From NCBI GenBank assembly GCA_902779165.1, contig CACZAN010000003.1, forward strand, positions 1-64,000: a stretch of DNA of 64,000 nt, given 5' to 3'. The position numbers were made by a program, and so were the translations under genes. Under the pieces are notes generated by a model. The model made no database searches. It was given only the letters and a program-made list of their open reading frames with translations, and was not told the origin of the DNA. Below are positions 42,699 to 51,639 of the stretch, in pieces. Source of the DNA: an uncultured Bacteroidales bacterium. Lineage in GTDB: Bacteria > Bacteroidota > Bacteroidia > Bacteroidales > Bacteroidaceae. The first letter of the stretch is position 1; the number at the start of each line of letters is the position of its first letter.

Positions 42699-43760
42699 TT
42701 ATTTCTTCTTTTCCTTCACTTTTTTAGGACGCACGGGAAGAACACCGGAGTGCGAAGGGCGCACTGGAAGAATCTGACCGTCCTTATCAAAAAGCAGGCG
42801 GTCGATGCACACCTGACGGTGGAAGCCGGGCCCCATCTGGCGGTCGAGGTAGGCCGGATTGATGCGGTGATAGACGATGTACCAGTCATCATACCCAGGA
42901 ACGCAGATAACACTGTTATGTGCAGTGCCGTAGATTTCCTCAGCGGGGTTCTGCTGCAGCACGATAGGATTGGCGGCCACAGTGATCGGACCCAGGGGCG
43001 TGGCTGCGGTACCATAGGCGACATGATAGTTGGGCGACCCCGTGTCATCCACGCTCCAAAGGAAATAATACAGGCCTTTGCGATAGAAGACATAGGGAGC
43101 CTCTCGGTAGGCATAGTCTTGCAGTGTACCACCCTCGGGAGTGAGTACGCGAATGGTAGTGGTATCGATACTGACCATATCGAGATTCAATTCAGCGCCA
43201 GCCATATAGCCATTACCCCAGTAGAGATAATACTTTCCACTCTGCGGATCTTGGAAGACATCCACATCTATCTGCTGACCACCCCGCACACCTTCCGGCA
43301 ATTTGTTGACAATAGGTTGTCCGTGATCGTAGAAGGGTCCTGTGGGTGAGGTGGCTTCGGCTACACCGATGGCCTTACGGTTGGTCTTGGGGTCGTGGCC
43401 GGAATAATAGAAGTAATATTTGTACTGTCCGCCCACTTCCTTCTCGATAATTGCGGGAGCCCAGGCGTTACCGGTAGCCCAAGGCACCTGCTTGGTGGCG
43501 AGGTCAAGAACGATGCCCTCGTGTTTCCATTCTACGAGGTCAGGCGAGGAGAACGCCGTGAAGTAATAGCCTCCCCAGCCTGGAACGCCATCGGTAGTAG
43601 AATAGATGTAGAAACGACCTGTCTGACGCGAGAACAGGATTTCGGGGTCAGCATGAAATTCAGGGAGAATAGGGTTACCGCTCCAACGCCCCTTGCGCTG
43701 AGCGGAAGTGGGGGCTGCAATCAGCAGGATTGCCACCAACAAGGTCATTAGTTTCTTCAT
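42699..43760 (-). CDS. GH43 family glycosidase
   Basis: A 353-aa secreted five-bladed propeller enzyme with a signal peptide (1-20, ending TSA). The three GH43 carboxylates are identifiable: general base Asp38 (FHADPEI), the pKa-modulating Asp165 (QQIDVDVF) and general acid Glu220 (YREAPYVF). There is no accessory domain and the C-terminus is Lys-rich (KKVKEKKK). Family members are beta-xylosidases, arabinofuranosidases or arabinanases. The GH10 neighbours favour xylo- or arabino-oligosaccharide processing. Its leader contains the CCCCATAGGCCCTATAAG repeat type. Confidence 0.9.
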   Translation of the reverse strand: MKKLMTLLVAILLIAAPTSAQRKGRWSGNPILPEFHADPEILFSRQTGRFYIYSTTDGVPGWGGYYFTAFSSPDLVEWKHEGIVLDLATKQVPWATGNAWAPAIIEKEVGGQYKYYFYYSGHDPKTNRKAIGVAEATSPTGPFYDHGQPIVNKLPEGVRGGQQIDVDVFQDPQSGKYYLYWGNGYMAGAELNLDMVSIDTTTIRVLTPEGGTLQDYAYREAPYVFYRKGLYYFLWSVDDTGSPNYHVAYGTAATPLGPITVAANPIVLQQNPAEEIYGTAHNSVICVPGYDDWYIVYHRINPAYLDRQMGPGFHRQVCIDRLLFDKDGQILPVRPSHSGVLPVRPKKVKEKKK

Positions 43761-43832
43761 TAGATTTTTTCGATTATTCTTGATATTGTTTACTAATTAT
43801 GGGGCCTATGGGGCTTATAGGGCCTATGGGAC

Positions 43833-44900
43833 TCAACTTTCCCTATAGAAGTCCAGCATCTCAAAGATGTCGTCCTTTGATGCAGCTTGATTGATACGTA
43901 TGTCGCCCACGGCGCCGAGGAGAGTGAAGTTAATGTGGCCGGCAGTATTCTTTTTGTCGTGAGTCATCAGTTCATAGAGGCGGTCATACTCCTTACAGGT
44001 AAAAGCGAAATGGCCGTAATTTGCGGCCACGAACTGCCGCACCTGATGCAAACGCTCGGTGGGGAAACCGCAACGAGTGGCTGAGAGGTAGAGCTCACAG
44101 ACCAAGCCCCAAGCGACGGCATAGCCGTGGAGTACGGTGCGCCCTTCGGCCATCGCCAGACTTTCGAAGGCATGACCTGCGGTGTGCCCAAGGTTCAGAG
44201 CCTTGCGCAAGCCGTGTTCCAGGGGGTCTTCCAGCACGATACGTTGTTTCACCGCAACGCTACGGGCCACCATTTCTGCGAGTTCGACATAGTCCACCTC
44301 TTCGAGGTCAAAACGCAGCAGACACTTCAACTCCACGTCGGAATAGATGAGGCCGTGCTTCAACATCTCAGCATAGCCGCTGAGCAGGTTCTCATGGTCC
44401 AAAGTCCGCAGGAACTGGGTATCTATGATGACTGTGGAGGCATTGTTGAAAACGCCGATTTCATTCTTCAGGCCGCAGAAGTTGATGCCTGTCTTTCCTC
44501 CCACGCTGGCGTCAACCATAGCAAGAAGGGTCGTGGGAATATTGATGAAGGCGATGCCGCGCTTGAAGGTGGATGCTGCGAAGCCGCCGAGATCCGTGAC
44601 CATGCCTCCGCCGAGGTTGATGAGCAGGGACTTGCGTGTGGCTCCACCCTGACTGAGAGCCGTCCACACGGAAGCCAGAGTATCGAGGGTCTTGGCCTCG
44701 TCCGAAGAAGCTATGGAGATGAGAGTCGCTGGAGGGAACTCTCCGACAAGGGCTTTTAGGGCTTCCTCCAACCGCGGCCAACAGTATTGGGCAGTGTGAT
44801 CGTCCACAAGGACGAAAAGGCGGTCGGGAGCTATCGTTTGGATGGACGAACGCAGGTCACCAGAGAAGTCTGAAGTGATGATAAGGGATTGCCGTTCCAT
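43833..44900 (-). CDS. aroB: 3-dehydroquinate synthase
   Basis: AroB converts DAHP to 3-dehydroquinate in the shikimate pathway, using NAD and a divalent metal. The 355-aa protein shows the NAD-binding LINLGGGMVTDLGGF, IPTTLLAMVDASVGGKTGIN, the metal-site GYAEMLKHG, LNLGHTAGHAFE and a late HDKKNTAGHINF block. Length is standard. It has its own promoter in the gap with mmdA and lies 72 bases upstream of GH43 on the same strand. Confidence 0.96.
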   Translation of the reverse strand: MERQSLIITSDFSGDLRSSIQTIAPDRLFVLVDDHTAQYCWPRLEEALKALVGEFPPATLISIASSDEAKTLDTLASVWTALSQGGATRKSLLINLGGGMVTDLGGFAASTFKRGIAFINIPTTLLAMVDASVGGKTGINFCGLKNEIGVFNNASTVIIDTQFLRTLDHENLLSGYAEMLKHGLIYSDVELKCLLRFDLEEVDYVELAEMVARSVAVKQRIVLEDPLEHGLRKALNLGHTAGHAFESLAMAEGRTVLHGYAVAWGLVCELYLSATRCGFPTERLHQVRQFVAANYGHFAFTCKEYDRLYELMTHDKKNTAGHINFTLLGAVGDIRINQAASKDDIFEMLDFYRES

Positions 44901-44947
44901 GTGTTGTTTAGTGTCGTCTTTCCGACTTATAGGTCTAAATTTTGCTG

Positions 44948-44955
44948 CAAATATA
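44948..44955 (-). promoter_or_regulatory. Promoter -7 element of aroB
   Basis: Minus-strand TATATTTG, followed by CAGC, 47 bases upstream of the aroB ATG, matching TAnnTTTG. Confidence 0.5.
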
Positions 44956-45013
44956 GCACAATATGGGCGAAGGACAAAAGAAATGGCCCACTTTTTGAAA
45001 AAAAACGCTCAGA

Positions 45014-45047
45014 TTGTTTCTCGTTCGTCATTTAATGCTTAACTTTG
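45014..45047 (+). promoter_or_regulatory. Promoter of the mmdA operon
   Basis: TTG (45014-45016), a 23-base spacer, then TAACTTTG (45040-45047), matching the Bacteroidetes pattern. The leader to the ATG at 45134 is about 80 bases and AT-rich, and no riboswitch-like structure is obvious. Confidence 0.55.
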
Positions 45048-45133
45048 CACCGCATTTTGGACGTATGGGTCCGTTTTTCATCAAAATCATCTATAAATAA
45101 TAACACATAAACAGTTCAACCATTTTAATTGCA

Positions 45134-46705
45134 ATGAGCAAACAAACAGAAAAGATTCAGGAGCTCATAGAGCTCCGCGCCAAAGCCCGTCTGGGTGGTG
45201 GCGAGAAAGCCATTGAGAAGCAGCACGAGCGCGGCAAATATACTGCCCGCGAACGCATCGACATGTTGTTGGATGCAGGCAGCTTCGAAGAGATGGACAT
45301 GTTCGTAACACACCGCTGCCATAATTTCGGCATGGAGAAGAAGCAGTACATGGGCGACGGCGTTGTCACCGGCTACGGCACCATCGGCGGCCGTCTGGTC
45401 TACGTTTTCGCACAAGATTTCACCGTCAATGCCGGTTCGCTCTCCGAGACCATGGCCCTGAAGATCTGTAAGGTCATGGATCAGGCCATGAAAGTAGGTG
45501 CGCCTGTCATTGGTCTTAATGATTCGGGCGGTGCCCGTATTCAGGAAGGCATCAACGCCCTGGCCGGTTACTCCGAGATCTTCCAGCGCAACATCATGGC
45601 CAGCGGTGTCATTCCACAAATCAGCGGTATCTTCGGTCCCTGCGCAGGTGGTGCTGTCTACAGTCCCGCACTGACAGACTTCACGCTGATGATGGAAGGC
45701 ACCAGCTACATGTTCCTCACGGGTCCCGCCGTGGTAAAGACCGTGCTGGGCGAAGTCGTTACCCAGGAAGAGCTGGGAGGCGCCAGCGTCCACAGCACCA
45801 AGTCCGGCGTCACCCACTTCACCGCCAAGACGGAGGAGGAGGCCATGGCAATGATCAAACAGCTCCTGAGCTATATCCCGCAGAATAACCTCGAGAAGAC
45901 TCCGCGCGTGGAGTGCACCGACCCCATCGATCGCAAGGACGACTACCTCAACGAGATTATCCCCGACAATCCCAATATGCCGTATGACATGTATGAGGTC
46001 ATCGCCAGCGTGGTGGACAACGGCGAGTTCTTTGAAGTTCAGCCAAACTTTGCCAAGAACATCATCGTCGGCTTTGCTCGCTTCAACGGCGAGAGCGTAG
46101 GTATCGTGGCCAACCAGCCGAAGCAGCTGGCAGGTGTGCTCGACTGCAACGCCAGCCGAAAGGGTGCCCGCTTCGTCCGTTTCTGCGATGCCTTCAATAT
46201 TCCCATCGTCACCCTCGTCGACGTTCCCGGATTCCTCCCCGGTACGGGTCAGGAGTACAACGCCGTCATCCTGCATGGCGCCAAGTTGCTCTACGCTTAT
46301 GGCGAGTGCACCGTACCCAAGGTGACCGTAACCCTCCGCAAGTCCTATGGTGGCAGCCACATCGTGATGAGCTGCAAACAGCTGCGTGGTGACATGAACT
46401 ACGCTTGGCCCAGCGCCGAAATCGCTGTCATGGGTGCTGCCGGTGCTGCCGCCGTCCTCTATGCTAAGGAGGCCAAGGCCATCAAGGAAGAGAAGGGTCC
46501 CGAGGCTGCCAAGGAATTCATCGCCGAGAAGGAAGAGGAGTACACCAAGCTCTTCGCCAACCCCTACAATGCCGCCAAGTACGGCTACATCGACGATGTC
46601 ATCGAACCCCGCAACACCCGTTTCCGCATCATCCGTGCCCTCGACCAGCTGGCCGACAAACGTATGCAGAATCCTGCCAAGAAGCACGGCAACATTCCAT
46701 TGTAA
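45134..46705 (+). CDS. mmdA: Acyl-CoA carboxylase carboxyltransferase / methylmalonyl-CoA decarboxylase alpha subunit
   Basis: A 523-aa crotonase-fold carboxyltransferase of the 12S/MmdA/PccB family. It transfers a carboxyl group between methylmalonyl-CoA (or propionyl-CoA) and biotin. Seen are the [28 protein letters not shown] start, [14 protein letters not shown], the oxyanion-hole [42 protein letters not shown] and [11 protein letters not shown]. Its neighbours (OadG, biotin carrier, OadB) make a Na+-pumping methylmalonyl-CoA decarboxylase likely. In Bacteroidales this completes the succinate-to-propionate route. Confidence 0.93.
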   Translation: MSKQTEKIQELIELRAKARLGGGEKAIEKQHERGKYTARERIDMLLDAGSFEEMDMFVTHRCHNFGMEKKQYMGDGVVTGYGTIGGRLVYVFAQDFTVNAGSLSETMALKICKVMDQAMKVGAPVIGLNDSGGARIQEGINALAGYSEIFQRNIMASGVIPQISGIFGPCAGGAVYSPALTDFTLMMEGTSYMFLTGPAVVKTVLGEVVTQEELGGASVHSTKSGVTHFTAKTEEEAMAMIKQLLSYIPQNNLEKTPRVECTDPIDRKDDYLNEIIPDNPNMPYDMYEVIASVVDNGEFFEVQPNFAKNIIVGFARFNGESVGIVANQPKQLAGVLDCNASRKGARFVRFCDAFNIPIVTLVDVPGFLPGTGQEYNAVILHGAKLLYAYGECTVPKVTVTLRKSYGGSHIVMSCKQLRGDMNYAWPSAEIAVMGAAGAAAVLYAKEAKAIKEEKGPEAAKEFIAEKEEEYTKLFANPYNAAKYGYIDDVIEPRNTRFRIIRALDQLADKRMQNPAKKHGNIPL

Positions 46706-46708
46706 AAT

Positions 46709-46861
46709 AAGACCCACCCCCCGCCCCCTCCCGTAATGGAGGGGAGAACCTGCGGGATGGGGAGATTAATAAAAACATCTATCTATTAAAAGCAATGACC
46801 CTATAGACTTCCAAGCGCAAGCCACTCCCCTCCATTACGGGAGGGGTTGGAGGTGGGTCTT
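46709..46861. repeat. Long imperfect inverted repeat between mmdA and oadG
   Basis: Arms 46709-46746 and 46825-46861 are near-complementary. The outer 10 and inner 19 bases pair fully and the middle differs by a few bases. Each arm also contains its own small CTCCC/GGAG hairpin. The G-rich and C-rich arms could fold into a long stem in the mRNA just before oadG. It starts 3 bases after the mmdA stop and ends 6 bases before the oadG start. Confidence 0.75.
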
Positions 46862-46867
46862 CTATTT

Positions 46868-47224
46868 ATGATTAGTATATTATCTACCGATTGGGGTCTG
46901 GCATGGGGAATGGCAGGCATCAGTGTGGGCGTGGTCTTCGCGATTCTCGTCCTGCTGGTGGGCGTGCTCTATGTCTTCAGTGCTGTGGCCAAAGGCGCGA
47001 CCGCCAAGGCCGAGGCACCTGCCAAGCCGAAGGTGCTCACTGGCGCAGAATTTGTCAAGTCCAAGCAGGCCGACATCGCCTCTGCATCCGACGCCGACAA
47101 GGCTGCCATCGCCACCGCCATCTTCCTCTACATGGGCAACCAGCACGACGAGGAGAGTGGCATTCTCACCATTCACCACATGGATCATCCCGCTTGGCAC
47201 GCCGAGCTGAACAAACACCTGTAG
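46868..47224 (+). CDS. OadG family sodium pump decarboxylase gamma subunit
   Basis: A 118-aa small subunit of Na+-translocating decarboxylases. One membrane helix (about 14-36, GMAGISVGVVFAILVLLVGVL) is followed by an Ala/Lys/Pro linker and a short cytosolic tail ending in EESGILTIHH and an HPAWHAELNKH segment. In relatives the gamma subunit assembles the carboxyltransferase with the membrane beta subunit and may bind Zn2+. The His residues here would suit that. The ATG at 46868 lies just after the long inverted repeat. Confidence 0.85.
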   Translation: MISILSTDWGLAWGMAGISVGVVFAILVLLVGVLYVFSAVAKGATAKAEAPAKPKVLTGAEFVKSKQADIASASDADKAAIATAIFLYMGNQHDEESGILTIHHMDHPAWHAELNKHL

Positions 47225-47381
47225 GAGCCTCGCTGCGCAGAGTTAAAAGGTTTAATATTTAATGTTCAACGTTAAAACCTTGAGCCCAAGACTTTGCATG
47301 CAACAAAAGAATCCTCATTAAACTTTAAACATTAAACTTTTATCTTTAAACTTAAATCTGCGGGCAGAGCCCGTATCAAAT
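47225..47381. other. Spacer between oadG and the biotin carrier gene
   Basis: 157 bases containing degenerate AT-rich direct repeats of TTTAAACATTAAACTTT type and a small GCGGGC-AGA-GCCCGT hairpin about 15 bases before the biotin-carrier ATG. No ORF or clear promoter. Confidence 0.5.
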
Positions 47382-48113
47382 ATGAAAGAATTCAAGTTTA
47401 AAATAGACGGCAAGGACTACGAGGCACAAGTAGCCGAACAGGACAATGGTGTCCTGGCCGTGACATTGAATGGTAACACCTATGCCGTGGAAGTGCCCGC
47501 ACTGGCACACCACGCCGTCAAACCCGTTGTGCACCAGAGTGCCGCTCCTGCCGCTGCTCCTCGCGCTGCCGCTCCCTCTGCCGCGCCTGCCGCAGGCACC
47601 ATCGTAGCTCCCCTGCCCGGCACCATCAAGCAGATTGTTGCTGCCGAAGGCCAGAAGGTGAAGAAGGGCGACACCATCCTCACCATGGAAGCCATGAAGA
47701 TGGAGAATGCTATCACCGCCGAGAGCGACGGCACCGTACTGAAAGTACGCACCAGCGTGGGTGCCAGTGTCAACCAGGGCGACATCCTCGTTGACTTCCA
47801 GGCTGAAGGCGCTCCTGCCGCAGCCCCGGCTCCCGCTCCTGCTGCTGCCCCCGCAGCTCCCAAGGCTGCTCCTGCTGCTGCCGCTCCCGCTGCCGCCGGT
47901 GCCAAGAACGTCGAGGCTCCCCTTCCCGGAACCATCAAACAGGTGCTTGTTAGCGTGGGGCAGGAAGTAGCTGCCGGCGACACCGTCGTCGTCATGGAAG
48001 CCATGAAGATGGAGAACAACATCACCGCCGAGTTCGCCGGAAAGGTCACCGCCGTCAATGTGGCTGTGGGCGATCAGGTTCAGAGCGGACAGGCAATGGT
48101 TGTGCTGGCATAA
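47382..48113 (+). CDS. Biotin carboxyl carrier protein with two biotinyl domains
   Basis: A 243-aa carrier that shuttles carboxyl groups between carboxyltransferase and pump. Residues 1-45 form the usual N-terminal interaction segment. An Ala/Pro linker leads to biotinyl domain 1 (about 72-140, EAMKMEN, biotin Lys106). A second Ala/Pro-rich linker (142-174) leads to biotinyl domain 2 (about 176-243, EAMKMEN, biotin Lys209). Carriers of this operon type normally have one such domain. Both copies keep the complete AMKM motif and the flanking PLPGTIK, so both are probably biotinylated. It sits between OadG and OadB genes. Confidence 0.92.
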   Translation: MKEFKFKIDGKDYEAQVAEQDNGVLAVTLNGNTYAVEVPALAHHAVKPVVHQSAAPAAAPRAAAPSAAPAAGTIVAPLPGTIKQIVAAEGQKVKKGDTILTMEAMKMENAITAESDGTVLKVRTSVGASVNQGDILVDFQAEGAPAAAPAPAPAAAPAAPKAAPAAAAPAAAGAKNVEAPLPGTIKQVLVSVGQEVAAGDTVVVMEAMKMENNITAEFAGKVTAVNVAVGDQVQSGQAMVVLA

Positions 48114-48140
48114 TTTATAAAACATTGAAATTTTGACGAA

Positions 48141-49424
48141 ATGAAACAATATCTCAAATACTTTGGTGCTTTGGCAGTGATGCTGATGATTCCCATGGTC
48201 GTTGCTGCCCAGGACTTCTCTTTCGGCCAGGCTCTGACCAAGTTCTGGGATGACATGGGCTTCACGAGCTTCTTCGTGGGCGAAGGCTGGAAGAACGCCG
48301 TGATGATTGCCATCGCCTGCTTCCTGCTCTACCTCGCCATCAAGAAGGAATATGAGCCATTGCTGCTGCTGCCCATCGCCTTCGGTATGCTGCTCGCTAA
48401 CATTCCGGATGCAGGTCTCTTCCACACAGACATCTGGAACGACCACTTCTTGAAAGAAGGAGCCGAAGGTTATCATTCCTACGGCTACGTCATGTCTCAT
48501 GGTGGTCTGCTTGACATCTTGTATATCGGCGTGAAGGCAGGCGTGTATCCTTGCCTCATCTTCCTCGGCGTGGGTGCCATGACGGACTTCGGTCCCCTCA
48601 TCGCCAACCCCAAGAGCCTGCTCCTGGGCGCTGCCGCCCAGCTGGGCATCTTCGCCACCTTCCTCGTCACGCAGATGGACTTCTTCGGCTTCACACCTGC
48701 CGAAGCCGGTAGTATCGGTATCATCGGCGGTGCCGACGGTCCCACCGCCATCTTCCTGACCTCCAAGCTGGCTCCCCACCTCCTCGGTCCTATCGCCGTA
48801 GCGGCCTACTCCTACATGGCTCTGGTGCCCGTCATCCAGCCGCCCATCATGCGCGCCCTGACGACCGAGAAGGAACGTTGCATCCGGATGAAGCAGCTGC
48901 GCAACGTCTCGAAGAAAGAGAAGATCATCTTCCCCATCGTCGTCGCCATCATCGTCAGCCTCATCCTCCCCAGTGCTGCTACACTCATCGGATGCCTCAT
49001 GCTGGGTAACCTGATGAAGGAGAGCGGTGTCGTGGAGCGTCTGAGCAAGGCTGCACAGAACGAGTTGAACAACATCGTCGTCATCTTCCTCGGAACCACC
49101 GTCGGTGCTACCGCCACGGCCGAAGCCTTCCTGAACTTCCAGACCATCTCCATCCTCTGTGTAGGTATCGTGGCCTTTGGAGTAGGCACTGCTGGCGGCG
49201 TACTGTTAGCCAAGTTCCTGAACCTGTTCCTGAAGGAGAAGATCAACCCGCTCATCGGTTCCGCCGGCGTCAGCGCTGTACCCATGGCAGCCCGCGTATC
49301 GCAGACCGAAGGCGCCAAGGCCGACCCGCGCAACTTCCTGCTCATGCACGCTATGGGTCCGAACGTCGCCGGTGTCATCGGCTCCGCCGTCGCTGCAGGT
49401 ATCCTCCTCAGTTTCCTCGGATAA
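48141..49424 (+). CDS. oadB: Sodium ion-translocating decarboxylase subunit beta
   Basis: A 427-aa polytopic membrane protein that decarboxylates carboxybiotin and pumps Na+ out of the cell. The signature [18 protein letters not shown] (Asp199) is the Na+-site region of OadB/MmdB/Gcd[28 protein letters not shown] and the C-terminal [15 protein letters not shown] are further family landmarks. The N-terminus to about residue 23 (ending VAA) is hydrophobic and signal-like. It ends the operon mmdA-oadG-biotin carrier-oadB, with a hairpin 36 bases after the stop codon. Confidence 0.94.
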   Translation: MKQYLKYFGALAVMLMIPMVVAAQDFSFGQALTKFWDDMGFTSFFVGEGWKNAVMIAIACFLLYLAIKKEYEPLLLLPIAFGMLLANIPDAGLFHTDIWNDHFLKEGAEGYHSYGYVMSHGGLLDILYIGVKAGVYPCLIFLGVGAMTDFGPLIANPKSLLLGAAAQLGIFATFLVTQMDFFGFTPAEAGSIGIIGGADGPTAIFLTSKLAPHLLGPIAVAAYSYMALVPVIQPPIMRALTTEKERCIRMKQLRNVSKKEKIIFPIVVAIIVSLILPSAATLIGCLMLGNLMKESGVVERLSKAAQNELNNIVVIFLGTTVGATATAEAFLNFQTISILCVGIVAFGVGTAGGVLLAKFLNLFLKEKINPLIGSAGVSAVPMAARVSQTEGAKADPRNFLLMHAMGPNVAGVIGSAVAAGILLSFLG

Positions 49425-49459
49425 TCGCACTCGCGCCACACGCGTATATAATCTAAGGT

Positions 49460-49488
49460 AGGGTGCGCCGCCTTCCGCGGTGCACCCT
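49460..49488 (+). terminator. Terminator-like hairpin after oadB
   Basis: 12-bp stem with one G-T pair (49460-49471 with 49477-49488), 5-base loop, then TCTTCGCTT. It lies 36 bases after the oadB stop. Confidence 0.65.
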
Positions 49489-49502
49489 TCTTCGCTTGAA
49501 AC

Positions 49503-49712
49503 ATGGCTTGGCCCACGGCGCGCGAGTTCACCTTCAAGGCGCTCGGCCAGAATGCCCCCTCCTACTCCGGCAAGGTGAAGAGCGTACGCCTCCTCGGTGG
49601 CACCGCGGTCCCCTTCAGACAATCACCCGAAGGCCTCTCCGTCACGCTGCCCGAACAGCACCCCAACGAGATTTCCGCCGTCCTCGCCATCACCTTCGAG
49701 GCCAGCATCTGA
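49503..49712 (+). pseudogene. Remnant of a GH29 alpha-L-fucosidase C-terminus
   Basis: A 69-codon open frame whose translation (AWPTAREFTFKALGQ, GKVKSVRLLG, GLSVTLPEQHPNEIS, LAITFEA) reads like the final beta-sandwich domain of family GH29 alpha-L-fucosidases. These typically end with a GKIKSVKLLG / GLTVTLP / ALKI pattern. No catalytic domain is present upstream, since the adjacent sequence is the oadB terminator. It is best explained as a decayed fragment left by deletion or rearrangement. It could still be expressed as a small orphan protein, but nothing supports function. Confidence 0.65.
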
Positions 49713-49821
49713 GGGCCATTCTCCTTCTCTCCCACGTGTGAGGAACACACGAATATCGTACAACGAATTAAAAAACGGCGTATCTGGGGCCGTCGGGCAA
49801 AAAAAATAGCACCGACGGCCC

Positions 49822-49849
49822 TTGGTCTCAAATATTTTCAGTACCTTTG
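49822..49849 (+). promoter_or_regulatory. Promoter of gpmI
   Basis: TTGG (49822-49825), a 16-base spacer, then TACCTTTG (49842-49849). The -33 half directly abuts the 10-bp stem ending at 49821. The leader to the ATG at 49965 is about 110 bases. Confidence 0.5.
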
Positions 49850-49964
49850 CCGCGGATTTGGTATATACCTTCCCGCGCGAAGCGATACACCTGCCGCGCC
49901 TCTGGCGTTCACGTCTGCCGCGAAGCGGCATAACTTCGTATAACTTCTAAAAAAACATACAACT

Positions 49965-51485
49965 ATGGCAAAGAAAGCACTACTGATGATTCTCGACGGA
50001 TGGGGAATCGGCAACAAAGGAAAGGGCGACGTCATCTATCAGACGCCAACACCCTACATGGATTATCTCAACGCTACGTACCCCCACAGCCAGCTGCTGG
50101 CCTGCGGCGAAAACGTGGGACTGCCCGACGGACAGATGGGCAACTCCGAGGTGGGGCACCTGAATATCGGCGGCGGGCGCATCGTCTACCAGGACCTGGT
50201 GAAGATCAACCGTGCCTGCCGCGACAACAGCATCATGCAGAATCCGGAGATCAAGCGCGCCTTCGAATATGCCGTGCGCGAGGGCAAGGCCGTCCATTTC
50301 ATGGGCCTCACCAGCAACGGTGGCGTACACAGTTCATTAGAACACCTCTACAAGCTCTGCGAGATCTCACAGGAATATAAGGTTCGCGAGACATACGTCC
50401 ACTGCTTCATGGACGGCCGCGACACCGACCCGCACTCCGGCGTGGGCTTCATCCGCGAGCTGCAGGCGAAGTGCGACGAGACCGGCGCACATATCGCCAG
50501 CATCATCGGACGTTTCTACGCCATGGACCGCGACAAGCGCTGGGAACGTGTGAAGATTGCCTACGACCTGCTCATCAGCGGCGAGGGCTATCAGGCTCAG
50601 GACATGGCAGAAGCCATGGAACTCTCCTACGCCGACGGCGTCACCGACGAGTTCATCAAGCCCATCAACAACGCTAAGATCGACGGCACCATCAAGGAAG
50701 GCGACGTCATCATCTTCTTCAACTACCGCAACGACCGCGCCAAGGAGCTGACCATCGTTCTGACCCAGCAGGATATGCCCGAACAGGGAATGAAGACCAT
50801 CCCGGGCCTGCAGTATTTCTGCATGACACCCTACGACGCCTCGTTCAAGGGAGTGCATATCCTCTTCCCGAAGGAGAACGTCGAAGACACACTCGGAGAA
50901 TACATCAGCCGTCAAGGCCTGAAACAGCTGCACACCGCAGAGACCGAGAAGTACGCCCACGTCACCTTCTTCTTCAACGGCGGGCGCGAGGCTCCCTATG
51001 AGGGCGAAGAACGCATCCTCGTCGCCAGCCCCAAGGTGGCCACCTATGACCTGAAGCCCGAGATGAGTGCCTTCGAGGTCAAGGACAAACTCGTCGCCGC
51101 CATCAAGACCGACAAGTACGACTTCATCGTCGTGAACTTCGCCAACGGCGACATGGTAGGACACACCGGTGTCTACGAAGCCATAGAGAAAGCCGTCGTT
51201 GCCGTGGACCAGTGCGTCAACGAGGTCGTCGAAGCCGCCAAGGCCACGGGCGACTACGAAGTCATCATCATCGCCGACCACGGTAATGCCGACAACGCCA
51301 TCAACCCCGACGGCACGCCCAACACCGCCCACTCCCTGAACCCCGTGCCCTTCATCTACGTCACCGAGAACAAGCAGGCAAAGGTCGAGGACGGCATCCT
51401 GGCCGACGTCGCCCCCAGCATCCTCCACATCATGGGCCTGCAGCAGCCCGCAGCCATGACAGGAAAATGCCTTATTAAAGGTTGA
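49965..51485 (+). CDS. gpmI: 2,3-bisphosphoglycerate-independent phosphoglycerate mutase
   Basis: A glycolytic Mn2+-dependent enzyme interconverting 3- and 2-phosphoglycerate. The 506-aa protein has the alkaline-phosphatase-superfamily start LLMILDGWG, the phosphoserine nucleophile Ser61 (GNSEVGH), [49 protein letters not shown] and IIADHGNAD. Length is normal. The stop codon TGA lies inside the first unit of an 8-bp tandem array that fills part of the gap to the next gene. Confidence 0.96.
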   Translation: MAKKALLMILDGWGIGNKGKGDVIYQTPTPYMDYLNATYPHSQLLACGENVGLPDGQMGNSEVGHLNIGGGRIVYQDLVKINRACRDNSIMQNPEIKRAFEYAVREGKAVHFMGLTSNGGVHSSLEHLYKLCEISQEYKVRETYVHCFMDGRDTDPHSGVGFIRELQAKCDETGAHIASIIGRFYAMDRDKRWERVKIAYDLLISGEGYQAQDMAEAMELSYADGVTDEFIKPINNAKIDGTIKEGDVIIFFNYRNDRAKELTIVLTQQDMPEQGMKTIPGLQYFCMTPYDASFKGVHILFPKENVEDTLGEYISRQGLKQLHTAETEKYAHVTFFFNGGREAPYEGEERILVASPKVATYDLKPEMSAFEVKDKLVAAIKTDKYDFIVVNFANGDMVGHTGVYEAIEKAVVAVDQCVNEVVEAAKATGDYEVIIIADHGNADNAINPDGTPNTAHSLNPVPFIYVTENKQAKVEDGILADVAPSILHIMGLQQPAAMTGKCLIKG

Positions 51486-51540
51486 AAAGTTGAAAAGTTG
51501 AAAGGTTGAAAAGTTGAAAGGTTGAAAAGTTGAAAAGTTG
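51481..51540 (+). repeat. 8-bp tandem repeat array (GTTGAAAA type)
   Basis: Seven and a half consecutive 8-bp units GTTGAA(A/A)(A/G), starting inside the last codons of gpmI (whose TGA stop is part of the first unit) and running directly into the 9-bp array. Units differ only at the last base. Confidence 0.9.
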
Positions 51541-51630
51541 CCCATTAAACCCATTAGACCCATTAAGCCTATTAAGCCCATTAGCCCCATTAGCCCCATT
51601 AGCCCCATTAGCCCCATTAGCCCCATTAAT
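51541..51630 (+). repeat. 9-bp tandem repeat array (CCCATTAGC type), ten units
   Basis: Exactly ten contiguous 9-bp units of CCCATTAnn, the last six being nearly identical. It ends 9 bases before the ATG of the carboxyltransferase gene. The array is open in the same frame as that gene, encoding Pro-Ile-Ser/Lys, but the family N-terminus argues that it is untranslated leader. Confidence 0.92.
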
Positions 51631-51639
51631 AATATCACT

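Larger units (their letters stand above)
49425..49964. other. Region between oadB and gpmI: hairpins, gene remnant, promoter
   Basis: This 540-base stretch contains, in order, a terminator-like hairpin (49460-49488), an alpha-fucosidase C-terminal remnant (49503-49712), a perfect 10-bp GC-rich stem (49787-49796 with 49812-49821) and the gpmI promoter with TACCTTTG at 49842-49849. No other ORF of interest. Confidence 0.65.

Noticed and set aside
45125..46717. 530-codon minus-strand open frame opposite mmdA
   Set aside because: Exact antisense of a clear MmdA gene; translation has low-complexity Gly/His/Val composition and no family motif. Long antisense frames are expected from the codon bias of these genes.
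49787..49821. Riboswitch upstream of gpmI
   Set aside because: Only a simple 10-bp stem upstream of the promoter -7 box, thus outside the gpmI transcript; no conserved riboswitch elements seen.
51538..51639. N-terminal Pro-Ile-Ser extension of the 5S-like protein
   Set aside because: The frame is open through the 9-bp array, but family members start at the KKRIQFSLVYRD region and a good ATG is present at 51640.
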